From Nitrospira sp. (GTDB taxonomy: Bacteria > Nitrospirota > Nitrospiria > Nitrospirales > Nitrospiraceae): 49,122 nucleotides of DNA. Positions 1-7,661 of the stretch are shown here, in pieces (position 1 is the stretch's first letter; every line of letters starts with the position of its first letter). The position numbers and the translations under genes are program-made. The notes under the pieces were generated by a model, which worked only from the letters and a program-made list of their open reading frames with translations, had not been told where the DNA came from and did no database searches. The stretch is from assembly GCA_005116965.1 (NCBI GenBank), contig SWDG01000027.1, positions 135,550-184,671 on the forward strand. The letters are read 5' to 3'.

Positions 1-183
1 CCGATCCTCCAACCCCGCCGCTCCGTCGGCTTCATAGCGGATGCTCCATCGACGAAACGTGCGTTCCGTGACCCCGAGCATCTCCGCCGCTTCTGCCATC
101 GTCAGTTCCCGTCGTTGTCGTCGCTCGTACAGCTCTTCAAACCGCATCCGTCTGACCTCCTGTAGGACTGTGGCCCGTGTCAT
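1..183 (-). CDS. Transposase N-terminus (partial)
   Basis: These are the first 61 codons of a DDE-type transposase, cut by the window edge. They read as a helix-turn-helix segment (LTMAEAAEMLGVTERTFRRW). About nine in ten residues match the transposase at 20403-21665; differences include VRR for VRQ near the start and RRWSIRYEADG for RRWGDRYEAEG. The ATG at 183 is preceded on the minus strand by a good ribosome site (AAGGAGGGC-like), as in the other copy. Whether the rest of the gene is intact cannot be judged here. Confidence 0.85.
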   Translation of the reverse strand, partial: MTRATVLQEVRRMRFEELYERRQRRELTMAEAAEMLGVTERTFRRWSIRYEADGAAGLEDR

Positions 184-262
184 GGTTGCCCTCCTTGAGG
201 GCGCACCCTAAACCGGACAGATCAAGTGCTACACAAACCGGACAGATGATGTGCTAGCTACA
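1..262 (-). mobile_element. Right end of a truncated IS (IS1202/ISNCY-like), runs off window
   Basis: This is the end of an insertion sequence closely related to the complete copy at 20333-21745, in the same orientation. The terminal 25 bases (238-262, ending gctagctaca) are identical in both copies. Further in, the sequences differ at scattered positions, so this is an older or separate insertion and not a recent duplicate. The repeated motif ccggacag occurs twice in the end region, probably as transposase binding sites. The left end lies outside the window, so its direct repeat cannot be checked. Confidence 0.85.
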
Positions 263-325
263 CGCCCGAGCTGCTGTATTGCTAGGGACGTGATCTGAAG
301 GTATGTTAGTCAGTTGTCCTCTTTC

Positions 326-1391
326 CTAATCCTTTAGCTGATACTTCTGGGCAGGCTTCACCACTAAATATCGAACAACGGGTACCCTTGCCAAAACAAC
401 TGTTAGCAAGATGGAAAGGGCGTAGACGACGATACCAACTAGAGCCCCCCGTAACGGAACATGGAGCCTCCAAATTATCGGGTTAAGCGTATACATCACG
501 AGGATATGAGATACATAGACCCCTAGGGTGAATTGGGCCAGAAACGGGAAGGGGGTTGACTCGCCTAGTTTCGGCTTCGCAAGTGCGAGCAGAAAGACAC
601 CGAGCCCTAGAATAATTCCTCCCAAGAAAAAGTGCCACTTGATTGCCTCGCGTGAACTGTGGACAACGGTGTTCATGATCGTCCCTTCTATCAACGCCAA
701 GGCATAACCACCTACAATCACACTCCATGCCATGGCCACTGAGGGCTGTTTGCGTCCCACCAACCACCATCCAATGGCGGTAAGCAGAGTGGCTATCGAC
801 CATGTTCCGAGATGTCCACCCATGATTTCCTCTGTGAGAGCCAACGCATAGAGACATACGATAAAGAGGACCAGGTATCTCTGTACGCAGCAGATCGCTA
901 CGAGAGTCAGGGCGGCAAAGCTGAACATGAGTGCTGGAAGAAACCAGAGATGAAAAACAGGGTAATGTCCCCTTAGAAAAAGGCTAATATTCTGGGTTCC
1001 AAGTAGGTGGATGTTCTTCAGGACTGTTGAGCAAAACGACTGCCACCAGCCGTGAAGGTAGACCTCGCCAGGCCAACTGGGCGGGAAGATAATGTAAATA
1101 CACATCCACCCAATGAATATCCAAGTCAGAGGAGAAACATACCGACGAAATTGAGCAATGGGATTTCCATAAGTCAATAGTGATTGTCCGAAAAAATACC
1201 CGGCCGCGATAAAAAAAGTACGGCGGCCCTACCCACCAGACCAAATAACCAGTGAGGACCACTGGGAAATACCCGTCCACGAGTTCAGAGAGACTTGCTA
1301 CAAACCCGGCATGCCACAGGACAACCGCAAAGATGGCAAGCACCCGAAAACTTTCGATGCTGGGAATACGTGTCGTCACTAGGTTCAACAT
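326..1391 (-). pseudogene. Acyltransferase-3 family membrane protein, frameshifted in an A7/T7 run
   Basis: Two overlapping frames together give one integral-membrane O-acyltransferase (acyltransferase 3 family, about 354 residues, roughly ten membrane segments). The N-terminal frame (ATG at 1391) carries the family hallmark IESFRVLAIFAVVLWHAGF, with the expected early Arg and His. The rest (ending at 326) carries the later membrane helices. The frames would join if the run of seven T on the coding strand (1211-1217) had six: PPYFF would then continue as IAAGYFFGQ. Members of this family transfer acyl groups, often acetyl, to cell-surface sugars. No clear ribosome site precedes 1391. The frameshift may be real, phase-variable or a sequencing error. 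No polysaccharide gene is adjacent. Confidence 0.75.
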
Positions 1392-1500
1392 TGCATCTGA
1401 TCGGCCAAGGCGCGTGTACAAGATTTTTCACGCATCGTGATCTTGCACAATTTGCGGTTCCGGCAAAGATCTTGAGGAAGGGCGCGCTCAAACACCAAGT

Positions 1501-1526
1501 GCAACATATTTGGGAGAATATGTTGC
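1501..1526. repeat. Perfect 10-bp inverted repeat, 6-bp spacer
   Basis: GCAACATATT and AATATGTTGC face each other around TGGGAG. It lies in the gap between the broken acyltransferase and the lipoprotein gene at 1685, just before a half copy of the interspersed repeat. It could be a protein-binding site or a stem-loop. It has no T-tract and is not called a terminator. Confidence 0.5.
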
Positions 1527-1535
1527 ATGGGAAAG

Positions 1536-1589
1536 GAGCCTCTGAGTGATGCGAGAACGCCGCTGGAGAACTTTTTCAGCATTCTGCTA
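1536..1589 (+). repeat. Half copy of interspersed palindromic repeat (copy A)
   Basis: The stretch from gagcctctgagtgatgcgag to ctttttcagcattctgct matches, in reverse complement, the left half of the repeat at 31886-31960. Its middle also matches the repeat at 42498-42680. Only one half is present here, so this is a truncated copy. Confidence 0.7.
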
Positions 1590-1684
1590 GGCGGCGGTAG
1601 CCGTGCTGCTACACTTACCTCAGCGCAGGAAGAGGTTTGTGTCCTGGTACGCACCCGTATGGAATGGGAAAAGGAGTACAGCTT

Positions 1685-2431
1685 ATGGCCGTCACAACCC
1701 GTCACGTTTTGCATATGACCAGTTCTGTTTGTTTGGCCGTCGCCGTTGTCATGATGGTCGCCTGTTCTGGTAGGTATTATACGGCCAATGTGAACGGCGG
1801 AAAGAAGGTCTATCGTGTCGATGAACAGGGCGCCAAGACGCTGGTGTATGAAACAGACCAGGATGGAAACATCACCATCCATGATGCCGACGATCCAAGG
1901 GCGAAGCAGCAGGCTGCCGCGCAGGAGATCGCAGAACAGCTCAGTGCGAAGCGAGCTGACCAACTTGAGCAGCTCAGCCTGACGCTTAAACGGCAGCCGA
2001 ACGATCCAATTTATGTCAGTCTTGCCCAACCAGTACTGGATACGCAAATGGAGAAGGCGGAGCGATCAAAAGGAGCGGTGGCGGAGCAAATGCGAAGTGC
2101 ATTCGAGGCAGACCCTATCATCAAGCTGATTGAAGAGAATCGCAGTCGGTCTGGTTTGTTACGGTCGCATGGCGAGGCGAACGCCGATGTCGAAGTGTCG
2201 CCCAAGGTTTCGCTAAAGGAAGCCTATGGAATCGACCGGAAAACTGGAAAGCCAAGTAAGATGCTGGCGGTCGTCTTTGAGGCCACCATCACGACACAGG
2301 TCCCACCGGCGACGTACAATGTGACAGAATCAGGCCATGTCTTGAAAAACTTGGAGGTCTCCAAACGCTTCGTCAAGCAGGTCAGGCAAGTCATCCTGGA
2401 GAAAATCGCCCCCACTATTCCGGCTCACTGA
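1685..2431 (+). CDS. Putative lipoprotein of unknown function
   Basis: This predicted protein of 248 residues begins with a basic, hydrophobic signal segment ending in a lipobox-like MVAC-S, so it is probably lipid-anchored in the envelope. I chose the ATG at 1685 because AAAAGGAG lies 8 bases upstream; upstream in-frame starts would place extra residues before the signal peptide. The mature part starts with short tyrosine- and glycine-rich turns (RYYTANVNGG), followed by a charged, probably helical Ala/Gln/Glu-rich stretch and a C-terminal domain that I do not recognise. It stands alone, with a 111-base gap to the next gene. No function is assigned. Confidence 0.7.
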   Translation: MAVTTRHVLHMTSSVCLAVAVVMMVACSGRYYTANVNGGKKVYRVDEQGAKTLVYETDQDGNITIHDADDPRAKQQAAAQEIAEQLSAKRADQLEQLSLTLKRQPNDPIYVSLAQPVLDTQMEKAERSKGAVAEQMRSAFEADPIIKLIEENRSRSGLLRSHGEANADVEVSPKVSLKEAYGIDRKTGKPSKMLAVVFEATITTQVPPATYNVTESGHVLKNLEVSKRFVKQVRQVILEKIAPTIPAH

Positions 2432-2542
2432 ATCGATGACTCCGCCTTAAACTCAAAAAACAGACCGATTCAGCTGCTCTATTTGCTGGGACTCACCGAT
2501 CACCCGTGTAATAATGCTGACGCACTTCTGCGTGAGCACCCC

Positions 2543-3115
2543 ATGGCAAAGCGGCAACCAGCTGACTCTCGAATCACCATCGCGGATACGTCGCAGGGGC
2601 TCCGCATTGTCATGCCTTGCAGACGCAGTTGGTTGGTGATTTGCTTTCTGGGGTTTTGGATCTGTGGCTGGGGGGTGGGTGAAATCGTGGTCACCCGTCA
2701 GTTGCTGAACGGGGACGCTCCGCCGGGGGGAGAAGTCTTCATGCTGACATGGCTTGGGGTCTGGACGGTCGGCGGTGTGTTCGCCATCTATGCCTGGTTG
2801 TGGCAGATGATGGGGAAGGAAATTCTCACGGTGCAGGGGCATTCGTTTACGACGCGACGCAACATTGGGGAATTCGGTTTTGACAAGGAATATGATCTCG
2901 TGCAGATGCGCGATGTACGAGTGGGACACCTTGGCGCCAATCCGTTTGATGTTTCGTCGAGTCTTCAGTTATGGGGAGTCGGTGGGGGGGCGATCGCCTT
3001 TGAGCATGGCGCAAGGACCTATCGATTTGGGGCTGGACTCGATGAAGCAGAAGCGAAACAGATCGTGACGGCCATCAAACAACGCTACCGTATTCCAGAG
3101 AGCGCAAGGACCTAG
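2543..3115 (+). CDS. Two-helix membrane protein, PH-like, unknown function
   Basis: About 190 residues if the ATG at 2543 is used; a TTG 20 codons upstream is also possible, and neither has a strong ribosome site. The protein has a soluble N-terminus, two membrane helices joined by a short loop (about residues 28-50 and 68-87), then a C-terminal soluble part containing LTVQGHSFTTRRNIG, FGFDKEYDL and a glycine-rich turn. This arrangement resembles small bacterial membrane proteins with a PH-like domain after a helix pair, but I cannot name a family. It converges with the TtuA-like gene downstream; a weak GGTGG/CCACC hairpin lies between them. Confidence 0.65.
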   Translation: MAKRQPADSRITIADTSQGLRIVMPCRRSWLVICFLGFWICGWGVGEIVVTRQLLNGDAPPGGEVFMLTWLGVWTVGGVFAIYAWLWQMMGKEILTVQGHSFTTRRNIGEFGFDKEYDLVQMRDVRVGHLGANPFDVSSSLQLWGVGGGAIAFEHGARTYRFGAGLDEAEAKQIVTAIKQRYRIPESART

Positions 3116-3193
3116 CTGCCAACGTCTAGCACGACGCGAGTTGGCTGAGTTCATGCGGGAGATAGCCATACCACCGGCAATGATGGTGGTGGT

Positions 3194-4129
3194 TTACACA
3201 CTGTGCGTCTTGGCGCGCGCCATCATCTTGCAGTAAGAGCAGACCTCGGCGGTGGTAGGCTGTTGGCAGACGGAGCAGGGATGCAGCATGGCCTGGTCTT
3301 TCTCAGCCATCGTGGTCGGTGAGACTTCGGGCTTGCGCTGTTTGTCGAGAAAACCACAGTAAAAGGCCTGCTTGGTGCCTGGGGATTCCGTCTCAAGCCG
3401 ATTCAGCACTTCTTTATAGAGAAGGGTTCGCGCGCCTTTTGCCATCGGACACTCTTCCACGATGTAGTCGATGCGGTTGAGCACCGAATAGGCAGCCAAT
3501 TCGCGTTCGGAGAGACGAAAGAGCGGTTTCACTTTCTTGGCAAACCCGTCGAGAGAGGCCGGCAGGCTGGGGGATTGCTTGTCCAAGTATTCCTCCTGCC
3601 AGCGCAGCACGTTGCCCAGCAGGCGGGCTGCTTCATCATCGAGATTGTGGCCAGTCGCCATCACATCGTATTTGTGTTCCAGCGCGACGCGATTGAACTG
3701 GTAGCGTTTGATGGTGCCGCAGGTGGAACAGGTCGGACGGTGAATCAGCATGGCCAGTTCCTTGATCCCGGCGCCTGCTTCCTGTTCCACAGTGTGGACA
3801 TGCAGAACTGCGCCATGCGGGCTGGCCACGGTTTCAGAAAACTTCACCACTTTGGCATGGGACACGTCCGAGTACCCACCGATGCCGAGGTTCACATAGA
3901 GCGCGTCGGCCTTGTAGCCCATCTTGAGGAGAATATCCCAGAGGGCCAGGCTGTCTTTCCCTCCTGAGACCGCAACCAAGATACGATCATCTTTTCCGAA
4001 CATCCTTTCAGACTTGATGGCCCGGCTGACCTGGTCATGCACATAGACGTTGAAGCAGCCTTTGCAGAAGGCGGCATTGTGGCGAGGGAGATCGATCACT
4101 GCGTGGGTTTTGCATTTTGTGCAATTCAC
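3194..4129 (-). CDS. ttuA: TtuA/Ncs6-type tRNA 2-thiolation ATPase
   Basis: A 311-residue PP-loop ATPase of the TtcA/TtuA group. Visible in order: an N-terminal zinc finger (C3, C6, C22, C25), the PP-loop SGGKDS at 55-60, the CSTC pair (C134, C137), the HNLDDE motif at 161-166, C227, and a C-terminal zinc finger (CSVC...CSYC). C134, C137 and C227 match in spacing the three cysteines that hold a [4Fe-4S] cluster in Thermus TtuA. By family knowledge such enzymes adenylate a tRNA uridine and replace its oxygen with sulfur taken from a ubiquitin-like carrier. A carrier gene lies just upstream on the same strand, supporting the TtuA assignment over TtcA. The target nucleotide is not certain. Confidence 0.85.
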   Translation of the reverse strand: MNCTKCKTHAVIDLPRHNAAFCKGCFNVYVHDQVSRAIKSERMFGKDDRILVAVSGGKDSLALWDILLKMGYKADALYVNLGIGGYSDVSHAKVVKFSETVASPHGAVLHVHTVEQEAGAGIKELAMLIHRPTCSTCGTIKRYQFNRVALEHKYDVMATGHNLDDEAARLLGNVLRWQEEYLDKQSPSLPASLDGFAKKVKPLFRLSERELAAYSVLNRIDYIVEECPMAKGARTLLYKEVLNRLETESPGTKQAFYCGFLDKQRKPEVSPTTMAEKDQAMLHPCSVCQQPTTAEVCSYCKMMARAKTHSV

Positions 4130-4138
4130 TTGTTGCGT

Positions 4139-4187
4139 GCTGGGTGCTGAGGACTGAGAAGAGCCTCAGTCCTGAGTCCTCAGTCCT
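4139..4187. repeat. Low-complexity ctgagtcct-type repeat in a sulfur-transfer operon
   Basis: The gap between the sulfur-carrier and thiolase genes is filled by reiterated gctgaggactgag / ctcagtcctgagtcctcag units that can fold into a hairpin. The same word family (cagtcctcagcactcag) occurs inside the helicase gene near 10300 and 11600. Confidence 0.6.
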
Positions 4188-4385
4188 TTACGTTCCGCCG
4201 GAGATGACCGGACGGATTTCGATCTGATCTTGGTCGTAGAGCATCTCATCTTCGGTCACGAGTTCATCGCCGCGTATGATCAGGTGCGCTTCGACTACAA
4301 GATTGAGTTCTTTGAAGAGGTCTTTCGCCTTCTTCGGGCCTTTGATCTCAATGGTTCGTGAGGGATGGCTGAGTTGAACTTGCAT
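4188..4385 (-). CDS. ThiS/MoaD/TtuB-like sulfur carrier
   Basis: A 65-residue beta-grasp protein (MQVQLSHPSRTIEIKG...) ending in ISGGT. The size, the di-glycine near the C-terminus and the position directly upstream of a TtuA-like gene indicate a ubiquitin-like sulfur carrier that is thiocarboxylated by an E1-like enzyme and then donates sulfur for tRNA thiolation. I chose the ATG at 4385 because the 18 upstream in-frame residues do not look like part of the fold; no strong ribosome site is visible. One extra threonine follows Gly-Gly, so a processing step may be needed before activation. No E1-like or processing gene is in the window. Confidence 0.8.
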   Translation of the reverse strand: MQVQLSHPSRTIEIKGPKKAKDLFKELNLVVEAHLIIRGDELVTEDEMLYDQDQIEIRPVISGGT

Positions 4386-4455
4386 AGCCCGATCATATGC
4401 TGCGGATGCGCAAGGGGGCAAGAGGCCTGCTCTGGGCACAGGGGCCTATTTACTT

Positions 4456-4858
4456 CTACTCCAAGGTATACAGCGCGAAAATTCTGTAGGGACCAGGCTC
4501 TGAATTGTTGAACATTCCGGTTTCCACAAGCTGCTTTGTAGTCTCGAAATTGGGGACCAGACAATGTGAATTGGTCTGAATCTCGTTAGCCAGTGAGTTG
4601 CATGAAAGTGTGAAGTATTCAGGTTTGTTCCTTGTGACGCTGTTTGCTACATGTGGCAGTGAGATCGATGGACTGCTCTCGTGCAACCTGTGCAATCACA
4701 TCAGGAGAACCGAATAGCCAATGCCCAGTGTGTCTCCAGAAGTTAATCGAATCGGCATGTAGAGAGTATGGCAAGGCTTCTCCGCGAGTTGTGAAGGGTT
4801 CCTTGGCTTCGTGGGCGTGTTCGCCACCAGCCACGGCGAGCACTGTTTGAAATTCCAA
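4456..4858 (-). pseudogene. Possible decayed gene, two frames
   Basis: Two overlapping minus-strand frames (79 codons starting at 4858 and a second frame ending at 4456) read like parts of one protein interrupted by a frameshift near 4640-4690. The second frame has a protein-like end (NFETTKQLVETGMFNNSEPG, then a stop). I do not recognise a family. This fills the otherwise gene-free stretch 4386-5002; it is equally possible that the stretch is non-coding. Confidence 0.3.
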
Positions 4859-5002
4859 TCTAACTCAGTTCGGAATGGAGAAATTGCACTGCCGAGAATG
4901 CGGTGGCTGCTGATGAATATGAGAAAACGGGCTGAGGAGCCAGGCGCACCAGGGCCGAGTTTTCACACGACCCTGGCGGCGTGAAACTGGCTGGTTTGAG
5001 TC

Positions 5003-5356
5003 CTACTGCACTTCGACGGTGATGCTCTGGCTGGCTGCGACGAGGGCATGGTCCTTCGTGGCGCCCGTCACGGTGATCTGGTGCGTCCCACGGCTCAACC
5101 CCTTAAACGTTCCGCCAAATCCCTTCTGATACTCGTTGTCCACGAAAACGTGGGCATGAGCCGCTTGCGAACCCTTGGTCAACTCGTATTTCAGCTCAAA
5201 GCTGTCGCTGACCTTGTCCCCGGCTTTGGGAGACGTGATCACGATCTTCGACCCATCCTCTATTGGTTTATCGGCTGCGAAGACTGGTGCTCCGCTCAGA
5301 TAGCCGGTTAATGCGATGCCTAACCCCATGAACACAATACGACTCATCACATGCAT
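5003..5356 (-). CDS. Secreted Ig-like protein (DUF4399/DUF6130 type)
   Basis: About 117 residues with a cleavable signal peptide (hydrophobic core MGLGIALTGYLSG, cleavage probably after FAA). The mature part is a small beta-rich domain: ITSPKAGDKVSDSFELKYEL, then HAHVFVDNEYQKGF, LSRGTHQITV and TVEV. This pattern is shared by DUF4399/DUF6130-like exported proteins with a histidine-containing AHAHVFVD segment, which might bind metal. The ATG at 5356 is preceded by GGAGG at a good distance; an upstream ATG at 5368 overlaps that site and is less likely. It is divergent from the regulator-like gene at 5579, with about 220 bases between. Its function is unknown. Confidence 0.7.
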   Translation of the reverse strand: MHVMSRIVFMGLGIALTGYLSGAPVFAADKPIEDGSKIVITSPKAGDKVSDSFELKYELTKGSQAAHAHVFVDNEYQKGFGGTFKGLSRGTHQITVTGATKDHALVAASQSITVEVQ

Positions 5357-5578
5357 CAAGACCTCCACGTTTGAAATTGTTTATTGACCCTCTCACTCTA
5401 ACACCCGATCCGGGATAAGTGTTGGTCTCAATTGAACAGTCCGGCGGAGGACATTTCAGAGAACCTCGTCCTTTGTGGGAAGACCTTCTTCTGCTCGCAT
5501 TGCCTCGTTTTCCCTCTGGTGCTAGACTCAACCACCGTGGTTTCTTCATTCATCGCTCCAAATGCTGAGATAAGTACG

Positions 5579-6046
5579 ATGCCTCCTCCTGAAGGACAGC
5601 CTGTGCCGACATCGGGGCACGTGATTGATCAGCAGTCGGAGATCGGGGCCATCCTTCGTCGAATCCTCGAACAAGTGGCTACCGATGTCGGTGACCAGTT
5701 CTTCCCGTCGCTTGTACAGCAGGCGACCTCGCTTTGCGTGGAGTACGCCTATATTTCTGAGCGGAGTGACGACGGTAGTTGCTTTTGCTCGAAAGCGGCT
5801 TGGGCTAACGGAGGTCCGCTCCCGCCCTTCGATGTGCCGGCAAAGGGTCCCAACAAGGTGGACATGGCCAAGACGCTGGCACTCAGAGACGTGGAACGAC
5901 AACACATCCTTGATATGTTGGAACAGACCAGCTGGCGTGTCAGCGGTGAGAAAGGCGCAGCTAAAATCCTCGGTCTCAACCCGACCACGCTCGAAACGCG
6001 CATGAAAAAACTCGGCATCGCCAGACCAAGCTCACCAACGGGATAA
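5579..6046 (+). CDS. Fis-type regulator remnant lacking the AAA+ domain
   Basis: About 155 residues. The first part (to about residue 75) resembles the GAF sensor region of sigma54-dependent activators (AILRRILEQVATDVGDQFF ... SLCVEYAYISE). The end is a Fis-type helix-turn-helix (RDVERQHILDMLEQTSWRV ... KILGLNPTTLETRMKKLGI). In complete activators a central AAA+ ATPase of about 240 residues with GAFTGA separates these parts; here they are joined in frame by a short linker, and no Walker motif remains. It could still bind DNA but could not open sigma54 promoters. The start at 5579 has no strong ribosome site. It may be a deletion remnant or a repurposed binder. Confidence 0.65.
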   Translation: MPPPEGQPVPTSGHVIDQQSEIGAILRRILEQVATDVGDQFFPSLVQQATSLCVEYAYISERSDDGSCFCSKAAWANGGPLPPFDVPAKGPNKVDMAKTLALRDVERQHILDMLEQTSWRVSGEKGAAKILGLNPTTLETRMKKLGIARPSSPTG

Positions 6047-6075
6047 TCTTCTCACCTCTGATGGAAGGAGGCCCA

Positions 6076-7410
6076 ATGCCTATTCGGATGGTTGCCACGC
6101 CTCTGCTCGGCGTCGGCCTTCTCGCCTTGATTCTGATCGTTCACGTTGGAATAGCCGATGCACAGGTCAAGTGCTGGGTGCCTCGTCAGAACGAGGGGCC
6201 TGTCACCGATAAACGATGGGCGCGCCATCTCAAGGCCATGAGTGCCGCAGAAACCATTCTCAAACAGTCACAGGAGTTCCTGAATTCGCCGGTCCCCGTC
6301 CGCCTGCAGACCACGATGGTGACCAACCGGAATAAGCCGAACGATTCGCGGTTGATCGTGCAGGCTTATCCGGAACAGACGTCACTCGGTATCGAGATCT
6401 GGCAAGGAGCATGCGGGATTAGTCCTGATGCAGATCGCGTAGCCGGATCGATCGGAAAGATCAGCATCTTTTTCAACCACCTTTCGAAGAACATGTTCAT
6501 GGGCCAGGATGAGATCCCGGAGCTGACCGGCATGATAGGTGGGTATCCTGAGTATAACGGGTGGGTGGTGCTCTCAAAGAATGGGCGGCTGCCGTGGATT
6601 CCTCAAACCCTTGGCGATCGTCTGGATCGTGTGGGGGCTGTCCGTGAAAGGGCCTTGGCTGATTGGCGCAACGCCATGGCGTTACGCAAAGCTCCCGATC
6701 AGACCATGATCGACCGGACTGCGGCATTGCGGAGAAAGACCGATCCAGCCGGCGCCGACCAGTATGTAGAGAACATGAGGCGACTGACGGCAGATTTGCA
6801 AGGGGCACAAGCCAAGGATGCCACGCGAGAAGCGCACCTCACGAAGCTGCTCAGCGAATACCGTGCCTATCAGGCCTCGTTTACGGCTCAACAACTTGCA
6901 ATGCCCGCGGTATGGGGCGATAGCAATGGCTCAGCTCGTCAGGCAATGGAGGCTCAGATCGCTGAGTTACAAGAACTCAGCGCGGATGAGCAAGAGAGAG
7001 CGGGTGAAATACGGGAGCACAGTCGTACGCTGGAGAGAGAAGCAGCAGCGAGCAATAACGAAGTGGCAGCGCTTCAGTTTCGGACTCAAGCCATGGACTT
7101 GTTGCAGGATGCCGACCAAATTCGCAAGGACCATAGGGAGCGTGCTGTACTGGAGGAAGAAGCCTTGCGAGGTGCTTATGAATTGACCAACCTTAAACCG
7201 GGCCCAGCAGAGCACGCGCTTGCCTATAAGATGGATCCAACCGTTCCGAACCGAAGTCAGCCTGGAAAGATCCACGTCATTGTCGTATCGACATCGACGT
7301 CGGCGGAGGAGGATATTCTGCAGCGCCCTGAACAGGCAGCGCGCAAGGCTTGGCTCGATCAAGTCAAAGAGTCGATCGATTACGCTGCCTTGGCAGCATT
7401 ACTGGACTGA
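6076..7410 (+). CDS. Exported coiled-coil protein of unknown function
   Basis: A 444-residue protein. The ATG at 6076 is chosen for the AAGGAGG 4 bases upstream. A signal peptide (hydrophobic stretch LLGVGLLALILIVHVGIA, then DAQ) indicates export. Residues about 20-180 form a globular region containing W and C residues (VKCWVPRQNEG, IEIWQGACGIS). Residues about 185-370 are rich in Ala, Glu, Gln and Arg and likely form long coiled coils. The C-terminus is globular (PGKIHVIVVSTST). I do not recognise a family. The gene follows the truncated regulator by 29 bases and could be co-transcribed with it. Confidence 0.7.
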   Translation: MPIRMVATPLLGVGLLALILIVHVGIADAQVKCWVPRQNEGPVTDKRWARHLKAMSAAETILKQSQEFLNSPVPVRLQTTMVTNRNKPNDSRLIVQAYPEQTSLGIEIWQGACGISPDADRVAGSIGKISIFFNHLSKNMFMGQDEIPELTGMIGGYPEYNGWVVLSKNGRLPWIPQTLGDRLDRVGAVRERALADWRNAMALRKAPDQTMIDRTAALRRKTDPAGADQYVENMRRLTADLQGAQAKDATREAHLTKLLSEYRAYQASFTAQQLAMPAVWGDSNGSARQAMEAQIAELQELSADEQERAGEIREHSRTLEREAAASNNEVAALQFRTQAMDLLQDADQIRKDHRERAVLEEEALRGAYELTNLKPGPAEHALAYKMDPTVPNRSQPGKIHVIVVSTSTSAEEDILQRPEQAARKAWLDQVKESIDYAALAALLD

Positions 7411-7472
7411 TACTCGCAGACTCACTGGTTCTCTCATCATCCCATTCCATAGCCTCTCGTTCCCGAGAAATT

Positions 7473-7490
7473 CTCCCAATTAATTGGGAG
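7473..7490. repeat. 18-bp perfect palindrome
   Basis: CTCCCAATTAATTGGGAG reads the same on both strands. It is A/T-centred with G/C arms, like a dimeric regulator site, and lies 31 bases before the redoxin remnant and 63 bases after the preceding gene. Confidence 0.55.
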
Positions 7491-7520
7491 GTTCCCAATA
7501 TTTCAGGAAAATCCCGTATC

Positions 7521-7658
7521 ATGTTCGTTCCCGTCACTCGCTATCGGCCGGCGACGTACCTGATCGATAAGCGCGGCATTATACGTTATATCAAAATCGG
7601 TGAAGGGGACTACGGCAAGACAGAGTGGCAGATCCAAGCCTTGTTGCCGGAAAGGTGA
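7521..7658 (+). pseudogene. C-terminal remnant of a thioredoxin-like (redoxin) protein
   Basis: Forty-five codons ending in TYLIDKRGIIRYIKIGEGDY...TEWQIQALL resemble the last two strands and final helix of AhpC/TlpA-type redoxins (TYLID..G.I.Y...GEGDY). The active-site cysteines and the first two thirds of the domain are missing upstream, so this cannot be an enzyme. It is a remnant, not a small gene. Confidence 0.65.
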
Positions 7659-7661
7659 CGG

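Noticed and set aside
3575-3967. 130-codon plus-strand frame opposite the TtuA gene
   Set aside because: Antisense to conserved catalytic motifs of TtuA; composition is that of a shadow frame.
4130-4187. Possible terminator between carrier and thiolase genes
   Set aside because: Hairpin-forming but without a T-tract and made of a reiterated word also found elsewhere; better described as a repeat.
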